Part shown: positions 34,034 through 43,505 of the stretch, in pieces | How positions within the stretch are numbered: position 1 is the stretch's first letter | Layout of the letters: every line of letters begins with the position of its first letter | Assembly (NCBI RefSeq): GCF_024346715.1 | Contig: NZ_AP024852.1 | Location: 310,001-374,000 of the forward strand | Direction: 5' to 3' | DNA: 64,000 nucleotides | DNA from: Photobacterium swingsii | GTDB lineage: Bacteria > Pseudomonadota > Gammaproteobacteria > Enterobacterales > Vibrionaceae | Notes under the pieces: model-generated | Database searches by the model: none | What the model was told of the DNA's origin: nothing | Seen by the model: the letters and a program-made list of their open reading frames with translations, nothing else | Translations under genes and position numbers: made by a program

Positions 34034-34065
34034 AAAAAGCAGGTAACCGAATGATCACCTGCTTT
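34034..34065 (-). terminator. uvrA terminator
   Basis: On the minus strand AAAGCAGGT, a 12-base loop, ACCTGCTTT followed by further T. It lies 24 bases after the uvrA stop. Confidence 0.8.
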
Positions 34066-34088
34066 GGCTTATGACATTATATTGTCGA

Positions 34089-36923
34089 TTATTGAAGGGT
34101 CGAAAGCATTGGCTTTAAAAAGCGTGCGGTATGTGATCCTTCGACTAATGCCACTTCTTCTGGTGTGCCAGTGGCAATAATTTTACCACCACCACTACCG
34201 CCTTCTGGGCCTAAATCGATGATCCAATCCGCTGTTTTAATGACATCGAGATTATGCTCGATAACGACGATGGTATTGCCATGTTCGCGCAAGCGATGCA
34301 GCACCACTAACAGCTGTTGGATATCATGGAAATGAAGGCCCGTTGTCGGTTCATCCAGAATATATAATGTTTTGCCTGTATCGCGTTTAGATAGCTCGCG
34401 TGCCAATTTCACCCGTTGTGCTTCACCACCCGATAAGGTCGTCGCAGCTTGGCCTAGGCGAATATATGATAAACCCACATCCATCAGGGTTTGTAGTTTT
34501 CTTGCAATCGCTGGAACGGGGTCAAAAAATTGACGAGCATCTTCGACGGTCAAGTCTAACACCTCATCAATGGTTTTTCCCTTGTATTTTACTTCTAACG
34601 TTTCACGGTTATAGCGCTTGCCTTTACACATGTCACACGGCACATAGACGTCTGGCAAAAAGTGCATTTCGACTTTGATAACGCCATCACCTTGGCAGGC
34701 TTCACAGCGCCCCCCTTTAACATTAAAGCTAAATCGGCCCGGCTTATAACCTCGTGCTCGAGACTCTTGGGTACCGGCAAATAACTCGCGGATAGGCGTA
34801 AAGATCCCAGTATAAGTTGCAGGATTAGAGCGTGGGGTGCGGCCTATCGGGCTTTGATCGATATCGATAACTTTATCGAAATGCTCGAGATCTTGGATTT
34901 CGCGATAAGGGGCGATTTCTCCCGTTGTCGCGCCATTAAGTTGGTGGTGAGCAATACGAAAGAAGGTATCATTGATCAAGGTTGATTTGCCTGATCCAGA
35001 GACCCCCGTGATACAGGTAAAGAGTCCGACTGGAATTTCCACATCAACATTGTTGAGGTTGTTACCACTTGCGCCAAGGAGCTTCACTGTCTTGGCAGGA
35101 TCCATAGGTATACGATGTTCTGGGATCGCGATAGCTTGCTTGCCACTCAAATACTGACCTGTCAGAGAGTCTGGGGATTGCAGGATATCCGCCATGGTAC
35201 CCTCGGCAATAACCTGACCACCATGAACGCCTGCGCCTGGACCAATATCGATCACATGATCGGCCGCGCGAATCGCATCTTCGTCGTGTTCAACCACGAT
35301 CACTGTGTTACCTAAATCACGCAGATGAGTCAGGGTTTTGAGCAAACGCTCGTTATCACGCTGGTGTAAGCCAATTGAAGGCTCATCCAACACATACATC
35401 ACGCCCACTAAACCTGCACCAATCTGGCTCGCCAAGCGAATACGTTGTGCTTCCCCCCCTGAGAGGGTATCGGCACCACGAGAAAGGTTGAGGTAATTCA
35501 GGCCAACATTGACTAAAAATGACAAACGATCGCGGATCTCTTTTAAGATCTTCTCCGCAATTTTGGCGCGTTGCCCGGCAAGGTTGAGTTGCTCAAAGAA
35601 AGTCAGCGCTTCTTGAATACTAAGTTCACAGATTTCAGGAAGCGTTGTTTCGGTGATGAATACATTGCGCGCTTCTTGGCGTAAGCGTGAACCATCACAG
35701 CTGGCACAGGGCTTTTTAGAGACAAATTTGCTGAGCTCTTCACGCACTGCATTGGATTCAGTTTCACGGTAACGGCGCTCCATATTATTGAGGATCCCCT
35801 CAAAAGGATGTCGACGTACTGTGATATCACCACGATCATTGATGTACTTAAACTCAATATTCGTTTTTCCTGAGCCATTTAAAATGATCGCTTGGGTTTT
35901 CTTCGGTAATTCACTAAACGGGCTCTCCACATCAAAGCCGTAGTGATCAGCCAAGGAGTTGAGCATTTGGAAATAATAGAAGTTGCGCTTATCCCAGCCA
36001 CGAATAGCGCCGCCAGAAAGACTGAGCTCTTCGTTTTGAACTACTCGCGCAGGATCAAAATATTGTTGTACACCTAAGCCGTCACAGGTACCACAAGCCC
36101 CCGCTGGGTTATTAAAAGAGAACAGGCGAGGCTCAAGCTCTTGCATACTGTAACCACAATGTGGACAGGCAAAATTGGCAGAGAATACGATGTCTTCATG
36201 CTCACCTTCTGTCATCGGAGTAACAGTAACTGTACCGCCTGAAAGCTCTAAAGCCGTTTCAAAAGACTCGGCAAGACGCTGCTGCAGATCATCACGCACT
36301 TTAAAGCGATCCACGACCACCTCAATGGTGTGTTTTTTGTGAAGTTCTAGCGTAGGTGGATCGGATAGATCGCAAACCTCGCCATCAACGCGTGCACGGA
36401 TATAACCTTGGGCAGCAAGATTGGCGAGCGTTTTAACGTGTTCACCTTTGCGATCTTGCACGATTGGGGCGAGCAGCATCATTTTGCTACCTTCAGGTAG
36501 CGATAAGACTTTGTCGACCATCTGGCTGACTGTCTGCGCCGCAAGAGTCACATTGTGGGTAGGACAACGAGGCTCACCAACACGGGCGTATAATAGTCGT
36601 AGATAATCGTAGATTTCAGTGATGGTACCTACGGTTGAGCGTGGGTTATGGGATGTCGATTTTTGTTCGATTGAGATCGCAGGAGATAAGCCTTCGATGT
36701 GGTCAACATCGGGCTTTTCCATCAGCGATAAAAATTGGCGTGCGTAGGCAGATAATGATTCAACATAGCGGCGTTGGCCTTCTGCATAGAGGGTATCGAA
36801 GGCTAGCGAGGATTTACCTGAACCGGATAGCCCCGTGATAACAATCAGCTTGTCACGTGGGATAGTAAGATTGATATTCTTGAGGTTATGCGTACGCGCA
36901 CCTCTGACTTCGATTTGATCCAT
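34089..36923 (-). CDS. uvrA: Excinuclease ABC subunit A
   Basis: 944 residues, the usual UvrA length. It recognises bulky DNA lesions and loads UvrB in nucleotide excision repair. Two ABC ATPase halves are present: Gly-Leu-Ser-Gly-Ser-Gly-Lys-Ser-Ser near the N-terminus and Gly-Val-Ser-Gly-Ser-Gly-Lys-Ser-Thr in the second half, each with its Leu-Ser-Gly-Gly-Glu-Ala-Gln-Arg signature. Zinc cysteines Cys-x2-Cys occur in both insertion regions, including the Cys-Glu-Ala-Cys-Gln-Gly-Asp-Gly motif of the DNA-binding zinc module. It is divergent from ssb across a shared LexA box, so DNA damage should induce it. Confidence 0.99.
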   Translation of the reverse strand: MDQIEVRGARTHNLKNINLTIPRDKLIVITGLSGSGKSSLAFDTLYAEGQRRYVESLSAYARQFLSLMEKPDVDHIEGLSPAISIEQKSTSHNPRSTVGTITEIYDYLRLLYARVGEPRCPTHNVTLAAQTVSQMVDKVLSLPEGSKMMLLAPIVQDRKGEHVKTLANLAAQGYIRARVDGEVCDLSDPPTLELHKKHTIEVVVDRFKVRDDLQQRLAESFETALELSGGTVTVTPMTEGEHEDIVFSANFACPHCGYSMQELEPRLFSFNNPAGACGTCDGLGVQQYFDPARVVQNEELSLSGGAIRGWDKRNFYYFQMLNSLADHYGFDVESPFSELPKKTQAIILNGSGKTNIEFKYINDRGDITVRRHPFEGILNNMERRYRETESNAVREELSKFVSKKPCASCDGSRLRQEARNVFITETTLPEICELSIQEALTFFEQLNLAGQRAKIAEKILKEIRDRLSFLVNVGLNYLNLSRGADTLSGGEAQRIRLASQIGAGLVGVMYVLDEPSIGLHQRDNERLLKTLTHLRDLGNTVIVVEHDEDAIRAADHVIDIGPGAGVHGGQVIAEGTMADILQSPDSLTGQYLSGKQAIAIPEHRIPMDPAKTVKLLGASGNNLNNVDVEIPVGLFTCITGVSGSGKSTLINDTFFRIAHHQLNGATTGEIAPYREIQDLEHFDKVIDIDQSPIGRTPRSNPATYTGIFTPIRELFAGTQESRARGYKPGRFSFNVKGGRCEACQGDGVIKVEMHFLPDVYVPCDMCKGKRYNRETLEVKYKGKTIDEVLDLTVEDARQFFDPVPAIARKLQTLMDVGLSYIRLGQAATTLSGGEAQRVKLARELSKRDTGKTLYILDEPTTGLHFHDIQQLLVVLHRLREHGNTIVVIEHNLDVIKTADWIIDLGPEGGSGGGKIIATGTPEEVALVEGSHTARFLKPMLSTLQ

Positions 36924-36996
36924 AACCTACCGACTAATATAGATGACAATTAAGACAATGATTATGGCATAGGGTTTTGGGGCTTGAAAGCGTTAG

Positions 36997-37012
36997 CTGT
37001 ATAAAGATACAG
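36997..37012. promoter_or_regulatory. LexA (SOS) box between uvrA and ssb
   Basis: CTGT-ATAAAGAT-ACAG, a perfect CTGT-N8-ACAG core, within the divergent uvrA-ssb intergenic region. E. coli has the same shared arrangement. Confidence 0.9.
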
Positions 37013-37176
37013 TAATATGGCAAGGTGATGAGATAACTATCGCAGCTTGGCTAGCGCTATTTCGGTGAAGCATAGCCGTCAGATAGTTATCCATGATAGA
37101 CTTCGCGATCACATCTAAACTTACATTTGTAGCAGCGACGAATAGACGCTGCGTCTGAAGAAATTTGGAGCTAACT

Positions 37177-37737
37177 ATGGCCAGTCGTGGCGTAAATAAA
37201 GTTATCCTAGTCGGTAACTTAGGTAATGACCCAGAGATCCGTTACATGCCAAGCGGCGGTGCAGTAGCAAACATCACTATTGCTACTTCAGAGTCATGGC
37301 GTGATAAAAACACTGGCGAACAACGTGAGAAAACAGAATGGCACCGTGTGGCGCTATTCGGTAAAGTTGCAGAAGTTGCTGGTGAATACCTACGTAAAGG
37401 CTCACAAGTTTACATTGAAGGCCAACTACAAACGCGTAAGTGGCAAGATCAAAACGGCCAAGAACGTTACACAACAGAAGTTGTTGTTCAAGGCTTTAAC
37501 GGCACAATGCAAATGCTTGGTGGTCGTCAAGGCGGCGGTCAAGGTATGGGTGCACAAGGTGGCATGGGCGGCGGTCAGCAGCAAGGTAACTGGGGTCAAC
37601 CTCAACAACCTGCAGCGCAACAGCAGAATAATTTTGCACCACAGCAGCAATCTGCTCCGCAACAAGCGCCAGCTCAACAGCCACAGCAGCAATACAATGA
37701 GCCACCAATGGACTTTGATGACGATATCCCGTTCTGA
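37177..37737 (+). CDS. ssb: Single-stranded DNA-binding protein
   Basis: 186 residues from the ATG at 37177, which follows a GGAG site by six bases; the upstream TTG at 37165 overlaps that site and is rejected. The OB-fold covers residues 1-110. A flexible Gly/Gln/Pro-rich linker follows, and then the acidic tip Asp-Phe-Asp-Asp-Asp-Ile-Pro-Phe, the docking site for SSB partner proteins. It coats single-stranded DNA in replication and repair. SOS control is expected from the box it shares with uvrA. Codon use is strongly biased toward preferred codons, as for a highly expressed gene. Confidence 0.98.
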   Translation: MASRGVNKVILVGNLGNDPEIRYMPSGGAVANITIATSESWRDKNTGEQREKTEWHRVALFGKVAEVAGEYLRKGSQVYIEGQLQTRKWQDQNGQERYTTEVVVQGFNGTMQMLGGRQGGGQGMGAQGGMGGGQQQGNWGQPQQPAAQQQNNFAPQQQSAPQQAPAQQPQQQYNEPPMDFDDDIPF

Positions 37738-37783
37738 GGATCTTCGTACTGACAGTCGATGATAATAGTTGGCAAACGATAAT

Positions 37784-37815
37784 AAAAAAAGCAGCGTTTC
37801 TCGCTGCTTTTTTGT
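37784..37815. terminator. Bidirectional terminator between ssb and the LysR gene
   Basis: AAAAAAAGCAGCG / CGCTGCTTTTTTT, with a short TTTCT loop, flanked by A and T runs so it can serve both convergent genes. Confidence 0.9.
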
Positions 37816-37830
37816 GTCCGTCAGTTACTG

Positions 37831-38718
37831 TTATGCGCTCAACGGTGTGGCTTTCTCTTTAATAAAATCAATAAAGAGCTTGGTTTTAACGTGATTGTAA
37901 TCCAGCTTAGGATAGTAAGCGTAAGCGGTACCTGTGGCTTGTTTCAATTCAGGTAATACAGGGACGAGTAGCCCCTTTCCGAGCTCACGCTTGATAGTAT
38001 TCTCACCAGTTAAAATGATCCCCATACCAGCGACAGCAGCTGCCACTAACGCTTCGGGATTTTGAGTCGTAAAATTCCCGCGTAAGCGAAGCTGAATGTC
38101 ATTCTCGAATACATGCACTTGCTCATGGCCATACACCCCAAACAACAAGCAATTATGCTGAGTCAGTTGTTCTGCTGTTTCAATTAACGGCTTACTCGCT
38201 AAGTAAGATGGCGCAGCATAAAAACAGGGTTGGAAATTAAAGAGTTTGGTTGCGATATAGCTCGATGAATTAAAATCAGTGAGCTCGCGCGTGATAAAAA
38301 CATCCAAGTTTAAATCCGGTAATTGACCTGCAGTGATCGTATGCAGCTCCACCTGAATATTTGGGTAGCGCTCCATAAACTCCGCAAGATAGTGCACTAA
38401 CACACGGCTTCCCGTCGCAAGTGGTGCGCCAATGCGAAGTACACCACTGACTTCCCCGTAGGCCGATGTCGTTTCTGCCAGCATTTGATGCCAGTCATCT
38501 AATAAACGCGTGCTTCTTTGATAAAACAATTCCCCTGCATCTGTCACGGTTAAACTGCGCGTTGTGCGTTTTAATAGCTGAACGCCGAGCTGTTTTTCGA
38601 GCCATGATAGCCGTTTCGAGAGTGCGGAGCTGGATGTGTTGAGCTGAGTTGCGGCTTGCGCGAGCGAGCCTTGGTCAACCACAGTCACGAAACTTTTGGT
38701 GCAGGTAATCCAATCCAT
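37831..38718 (-). CDS. LysR-family transcriptional regulator
   Basis: 295 residues. The N-terminal winged helix (about 1-60) has the standard Gly-Ser-Leu-Ala-Gln-Ala-Ala-x-Gln-Leu-Asn helix followed by Ser-Ala-Leu-Ser-Lys-Arg and Leu-Glu-x-Gln-Leu-Gly. The rest is a periplasmic-binding-protein-like effector domain. It resembles the CrgA/PecT-type LysR subgroup. It is divergent from csrD across a 212-base gap, but LysR targets are often the adjacent divergent gene only when that gene is metabolic, so a role in controlling csrD or msh is unproven. Inducer unknown. Confidence 0.92.
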   Translation of the reverse strand: MDWITCTKSFVTVVDQGSLAQAATQLNTSSSALSKRLSWLEKQLGVQLLKRTTRSLTVTDAGELFYQRSTRLLDDWHQMLAETTSAYGEVSGVLRIGAPLATGSRVLVHYLAEFMERYPNIQVELHTITAGQLPDLNLDVFITRELTDFNSSSYIATKLFNFQPCFYAAPSYLASKPLIETAEQLTQHNCLLFGVYGHEQVHVFENDIQLRLRGNFTTQNPEALVAAAVAGMGIILTGENTIKRELGKGLLVPVLPELKQATGTAYAYYPKLDYNHVKTKLFIDFIKEKATPLSA

Positions 38719-38930
38719 AAAAATCCAGTGATGAAAGGTACGAAATAACTGAGTCGCAGTTCACATTGCATGCGGAACAAGTGATAATCATTACAAATAA
38801 GCAACATTAACGATCATAACAGTCAGTATGTGAAGGCTACACACTGTTTTTGATACTTGTCGGGTAGCGCATTGTAATCATTCAGTAACCCTTTATATTT
38901 TATTCAGAACATTATGTGAAGCAGGAAGTT

Positions 38931-40868
38931 ATGAGAAAAGCCTCAGGGATGAAGTTAACCAATCGACTGGTTACTTTTGTCACTCTTATCGTGATTTGTG
39001 CCATATTCGTCATTTTTATTGGCGGAGCATTGAGTTTCCGTAAATTAGGGCAAGATTACCTGACACACTACCTTGATGGAGTGGTGGCGGTGATCGATCA
39101 AGAGTTGGCCGATCCGCAAGGCTCGCAAGGGTTATCCCGTTGGTTGCCTAAGCTATTGAAGGCCAGCAATGTGGTAGAGCTCGAAGTGGGCAGTGATGCT
39201 GGCGTTATTTACTCGTTTCGTGGGCTGCAAAAAATCCAAGACCCTAATATTCTCCATCTGGGCCATTACCAACTTGAGCATAACCCTGGCTTTTATATTG
39301 AACTTAAATCCTTGCCACCGTATACCGAGTTCACTTATTCGATAGGCGCGATGTCGTCCATTAGCCTTGCGATTGTCATGATCATTATGGGGCTGGTATG
39401 GGGGATGAATTGGCTTCGCCTGCAATTACATGGCTCTGAATTACTAGAAGAGCGTGGACGCATGATATTGGCTGGTCGAGTGACGGACTATGAAGTCGGT
39501 GACGAAAAGGAGTGGCCTGCTACTGCGAGTTTAGCGCTTGATCAAATGATTGCGGAGCTCAAAGATGCCCGCCAAGAGCGTAGCCGCTTTGATACCTTTA
39601 TTCGCACCCATACTTTTCTTGACCAACTGACAGGTGCGGCAAATCGGGTGCTATTTGATAGCCGATTACAGTCAGTCGTACAGGATCAGGAAACCCATGG
39701 TGCCGTTATCTTGATCCGTATTGCTGATTGGGATGAGTTATTAGCAGATCAAGGAAAAGAAAATGCAGATGAGCTGGTTCACGATGTGGGAATGATATTG
39801 TCTAACTTAATCCAGCGCTATCCTGACACTGTGTTATCTCGATACTTTGATGCCGAATTTGCGATCATGCTTCCTCAGCAGTCTGTAAAAGAAGTGCGTT
39901 TGTTCACTAACCAAATGTTGAATGCGTTAGAGCGGTTATTACCGCCAGCACCATTAGAGCCAGATAATTGGTGTCATATAGGTATGACATCTTTTGTTAG
40001 CGGTGAGCGACGGGGACGGATCATGGATGAGGCTGATATGGCACTGCGAAGTGCACAGCTACAAGGGGCCAATAATTGGTTTGCGTTTAAAAAAGATCAG
40101 CAAACAGAAGACGCACGTGGTAGTGTTCGATGGCGAACCTTGTTGGATGCCGTTTTGAATGCACACGCTATCCAGTTGCATCAGCAACCTGTGATCAGTG
40201 CCCATGATGGGCGGATTTTGCAACGCGAGTTACTGGCTCGAATTAAAGATGAGAATGGCGTCCAAATTAAAGCATCACGATTTCTACCTGCAGTTGAGCA
40301 AGTGGGTTTCACTATTCGAATGGATAAACAAGTGGTTAGCCAAGCCCTTGCCACACTGAAACGAATGCCTTCCACGGAAGTATTTTCGGTGAACCTGAAT
40401 GTGACTTCTTTACTTGAGCGAAACTTTGTACGTTGGTTACGTGATGAGTTGTTACAAACCCCTCGCACTGTGCTGAATCGCTTGTCATTTGAGGTGCCAG
40501 AGGGAGCATTGGTGAAGCATTTAGATACAATGCGACCGATAGCGCGGATGATTGTGGGATTAGGCTGTAAATTAGTGGTTGATCAGGCTGGTCGTACGAT
40601 AGTGAGCACGCATTATATTAAAGACATTAATGTTGATTATATAAAGCTGCATCGTAGCTTAGTACGTGAGATTAATTTGCGGCAAGAAAATCAACTTTTT
40701 GTTCGCTCAATGCTCGGTGCATGTGGTGATAGTCGTGCCGAGGTAATAGCCGTGGGTGTTGAGAATGAAAAAGAGTGGAATGTATTGAAATCACTAGGGG
40801 TACATGCCGGGCAAGGGCGTTACTTTTCACCGGAAATGAGCTTAGAAAAATATTTGCTTACTGATTAA
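38931..40868 (+). CDS. csrD: CsrD / MshH: degenerate GGDEF-EAL membrane protein
   Basis: 645 residues from the ATG at 38931, which has AGGA just upstream; a GTG at 38916 and an ATG at 38949 are alternatives. Two N-terminal membrane helices (about 13-35 and 140-160) frame a periplasmic domain. The GGDEF domain reads Arg-Tyr-Phe-Asp-Ala-Glu-Phe where the active motif should be, and the EAL motif is replaced by Glu-Leu-Leu-Ala-Arg. Both domains are therefore expected to be catalytically dead. In E. coli CsrD targets CsrB/C RNAs for RNase E decay. In V. cholerae the gene precedes the msh locus and is called mshH, as here. Confidence 0.92.
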   Translation: MRKASGMKLTNRLVTFVTLIVICAIFVIFIGGALSFRKLGQDYLTHYLDGVVAVIDQELADPQGSQGLSRWLPKLLKASNVVELEVGSDAGVIYSFRGLQKIQDPNILHLGHYQLEHNPGFYIELKSLPPYTEFTYSIGAMSSISLAIVMIIMGLVWGMNWLRLQLHGSELLEERGRMILAGRVTDYEVGDEKEWPATASLALDQMIAELKDARQERSRFDTFIRTHTFLDQLTGAANRVLFDSRLQSVVQDQETHGAVILIRIADWDELLADQGKENADELVHDVGMILSNLIQRYPDTVLSRYFDAEFAIMLPQQSVKEVRLFTNQMLNALERLLPPAPLEPDNWCHIGMTSFVSGERRGRIMDEADMALRSAQLQGANNWFAFKKDQQTEDARGSVRWRTLLDAVLNAHAIQLHQQPVISAHDGRILQRELLARIKDENGVQIKASRFLPAVEQVGFTIRMDKQVVSQALATLKRMPSTEVFSVNLNVTSLLERNFVRWLRDELLQTPRTVLNRLSFEVPEGALVKHLDTMRPIARMIVGLGCKLVVDQAGRTIVSTHYIKDINVDYIKLHRSLVREINLRQENQLFVRSMLGACGDSRAEVIAVGVENEKEWNVLKSLGVHAGQGRYFSPEMSLEKYLLTD

Positions 40869-41018
40869 GAAAGAACCAAGGGTATATTTTGGAATACTTT
40901 TAAAAAGTGATTGTTTAACATACTTATTATGAATATTTTAGGGTAAAATAGTCAAACTATTGACGTGGTGGGTTATACCACTAGTTGTATTGCTTAATTG
41001 CCGTCGAATTGGAAAGCC

Positions 41019-42506
41019 ATGAAAACTCACTCTTTTTTCAGCCGTTTTATTAAAAACAAAAAGCAGAGTCCTGTTATCAGTCTGGCTGTGTTTCCAGAAT
41101 CGATTTCGTTAGTCTTTGAGTCACAATCATTATGGGTCGTTGATAACCATGATGCGACGACTAATGTTCAGCGTGAATCTGCCATAGATGCGCTATTAAC
41201 AAAACATCAATTAGTGGGTTGCCAAGTTAAACTGGTGATAGGTCATGGTTTATATCAATCCTTATTGATTGAAAAGCCTGAAATCCCACAAGAAGAACTC
41301 TCGACGGCTTTGCCTTTTTTGATCAAAGATTTGGTCAATGAATCACCAATGGAGCTGGTTGCCGGTGGTTTTCCTGCACCGCTAAAAGAGCGCTTACAAG
41401 TTTTTGCTGCTGGGCGAAAAACATTAGAACCCTTAATTAAAGCGGTGGCAAAAGCGGGCAGTGAAGTTGATTCTATTTCAACAGAAGAAGTGCAATGGGG
41501 CGCCTTAACCTCGTCGACCATGAGCCAGCTTATCTTGCATCGTCGAGAAAACGCCGGGCTGCAACTCACGGCTTTTAAACAGCAAGTCATGTGTTTTCAA
41601 CGTCAGCTGCGTGGCGTACGTTTTCCTCTATTAGCTGATGGGGCAAGTGAACAGCAAGTTGCTTTACAGCTTGATAGCCTCGCCCTTGAACTACAGCGCT
41701 CGTTAGATTTTTTAAGTGCACAGCTGCGTGATAACCCAATATCTCAATTGTTGATATCGTGCGATGGTGAAGATGACGCTGCTTTAGCACAGGCGCTGAG
41801 TGAACGTTTGAGTGTTAAAGTGGTGGCGATAGTCGCGCCTTCTGACACCTTGATCTCTAATGCCTCTCGTATCGCATGGGCCGCTCAAACCTCAATTAAA
41901 GAAGCTAACCTCGATCTTTATACCGATAGCTTGAAGCCGCAAACACAATTGCTCACATTGCGTAATGTGATGGCGAGTTGGCTGATTGGTACTATTTTGA
42001 TGGCAACATTTTTTGGTTGGCAGCAATGGCAAAGCCATGTGGTCGAACAAAAGTTGGCTGCCGAACAGAGTCGATTATCCCTCAAACAAGGCGAAATGAA
42101 CCGTTTAAAAACCGCGTTAGCACAGCACCTGCCTAGTGAAATTAAAGTGGAGTTAGCGGATAACCTTGAACAGCATGTAGCGACTCAACAAGCGACATTA
42201 AATGCGATTGAAGGGCATGATAGCAGCCTACGAGTCGGGTTTGCCGGCATGTTACAACAACTATCAGATGCCGCAAACGGTGATATCTCATTGAACCATA
42301 TTCATGCGACAGGTCTGTCACTCGATCTCGCTGGTGTTGCTCGTAGCCCTGAATCTGTACCCAGTTGGATTCAAGCGTTTAAAGAGTATGAACACCTGAT
42401 GGATCGTCGTTTTCAGGTCATGTCGTTAGGGCGTAATGACAACAATATCGTGACATTTAAACTGCAAGCACAGCGAGTGAGTAAAGCGGCAGGAGACGTA
42501 AAATGA
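41019..42506 (+). CDS. mshI: MSHA biogenesis protein MshI (PilM/PilN-like)
   Basis: 495 residues from the ATG at 41019, which has GGAAAG upstream; a TTG at 40998 lacks a site. The N-terminal ~310 residues are an actin-like PilM-type domain. A single membrane helix at about 315-335 and a periplasmic PilN-like coiled-coil region follow, so this protein combines the PilM and PilN roles of the alignment complex. It is the first gene of the secretory half of the MSHA locus. Its stop overlaps the mshJ start (ATGA), showing coupled translation. Confidence 0.93.
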   Translation: MKTHSFFSRFIKNKKQSPVISLAVFPESISLVFESQSLWVVDNHDATTNVQRESAIDALLTKHQLVGCQVKLVIGHGLYQSLLIEKPEIPQEELSTALPFLIKDLVNESPMELVAGGFPAPLKERLQVFAAGRKTLEPLIKAVAKAGSEVDSISTEEVQWGALTSSTMSQLILHRRENAGLQLTAFKQQVMCFQRQLRGVRFPLLADGASEQQVALQLDSLALELQRSLDFLSAQLRDNPISQLLISCDGEDDAALAQALSERLSVKVVAIVAPSDTLISNASRIAWAAQTSIKEANLDLYTDSLKPQTQLLTLRNVMASWLIGTILMATFFGWQQWQSHVVEQKLAAEQSRLSLKQGEMNRLKTALAQHLPSEIKVELADNLEQHVATQQATLNAIEGHDSSLRVGFAGMLQQLSDAANGDISLNHIHATGLSLDLAGVARSPESVPSWIQAFKEYEHLMDRRFQVMSLGRNDNNIVTFKLQAQRVSKAAGDVK

Positions 42507-43141
42507 TGAATCTATGGCATCAGCTATCTGACCGTTTTGATGAACTTAGCCAACGCGAGCAGGTGTTAATCTTTGTCTCAGGTTGGATCGCACTGCTGTT
42601 TGTTGGATATTTATTGTTTCTTGAGCCTCAAATGAAGCAGTTATCCAGCATCCGCCTTGCTGTGATAAATACCAGTAACCAGTTGATCAATAGTGAAAAT
42701 CAGGTATTGGTGATGGAGCGCAAACTCAAGGACGATCCTGACGCTGACGTTGATCAGCGTATAGAGCATCTCAGAGTGCAAAATCGCCAACTTAACCAGC
42801 AGCTAGAAGGGCGGGTGGGAAGTTTGGTTACCCCGATGCAAATGTCGAACCTGATGGAAGATGTTTTGCGCCGTAGCGATCGTTTGAAACTCGTCAGCTT
42901 GCAATCTCAACCTCCAGCACAGTTGATCAGCGGTGAAGATGAAGGTTATTACATTCACCCTGTGCGCCTAAATTTGCGTGGACGATATTTTGATGTCGTC
43001 AATTATTTACAGCAGCTGGAAGCCTTGCCTGTGAAGTATTACTGGCAGAGTCTAAATTATCAGGTCGATACATATCCGTGGGCGGACATTCAACTGGATG
43101 TGTACACCTTGGGCGAAAGTAAGGACTTTATTGGTGGCTAA
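42503..43141 (+). CDS. mshJ: MSHA biogenesis protein MshJ (PilO-like)
   Basis: 212 residues: a short cytoplasmic start, one membrane helix (about 22-42) and a periplasmic coiled coil followed by a small ferredoxin-like domain. This is the PilO/GspM layout. It should pair with the PilN-like part of MshI to link the inner-membrane platform to the secretin. Start ATG overlaps the mshI stop by four bases; a second ATG follows immediately. Confidence 0.92.
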   Translation: MMNLWHQLSDRFDELSQREQVLIFVSGWIALLFVGYLLFLEPQMKQLSSIRLAVINTSNQLINSENQVLVMERKLKDDPDADVDQRIEHLRVQNRQLNQQLEGRVGSLVTPMQMSNLMEDVLRRSDRLKLVSLQSQPPAQLISGEDEGYYIHPVRLNLRGRYFDVVNYLQQLEALPVKYYWQSLNYQVDTYPWADIQLDVYTLGESKDFIGG

Positions 43142-43490
43142 TCACTGGGTAGTTAATAAGTTGATGGTGAAGTACGTTTTCATGGTTGCACTTGGGGTGG
43201 GCATGTTTATAAGTTCTGTGCATGCAAACCAAGATCCAACGGCGCCACTTGGCTGGCAAGCGCCTGTAAAAAAACACACCACGAGCCGAACACGTTTACC
43301 ACAGCTACAGGGCATCCTTTGTGACGAGCAAAGCCGGTGCACCGCTATTTTAAATAATAAAGTGGTCAGTATTGGTGGGCGTATCAGTGGGTACACCTTA
43401 TCGTCAATACAAGATGAAAGCGTCATGTTACGTCGCGGCAGTAAACAGTGGCGACTTGAAATGTTCGCTGAAAATATAAAAACACATTAA
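43134..43490 (+). CDS. mshK: MSHA biogenesis protein MshK (PilP-like)
   Basis: 118 residues from GTG at 43134, which overlaps the mshJ end and has AAGGA eight bases upstream. An ATG at 43164 is the main alternative, with a poor ribosome-binding site but a more ordinary signal peptide. The hydrophobic segment ends in Val-His-Ala-Asn, a plausible signal peptidase I site. Pro-Thr-Ala-Pro-Leu-Gly then leads into a small beta-rich domain like PilP/GspC homology regions, with a Cys pair that could form a disulfide. It would bridge MshJ and the secretin MshL. Confidence 0.88.
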   Translation: MANHWVVNKLMVKYVFMVALGVGMFISSVHANQDPTAPLGWQAPVKKHTTSRTRLPQLQGILCDEQSRCTAILNNKVVSIGGRISGYTLSSIQDESVMLRRGSKQWRLEMFAENIKTH

Positions 43491-43505
43491 GGGTTAGTAG
43501 TTAAG

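Noticed and set aside
37283..37762. Overlapping frames of 63-160 codons in and around ssb
   Set aside because: They are shadows of the strongly codon-biased ssb gene and its Gln/Gly-rich repeats.
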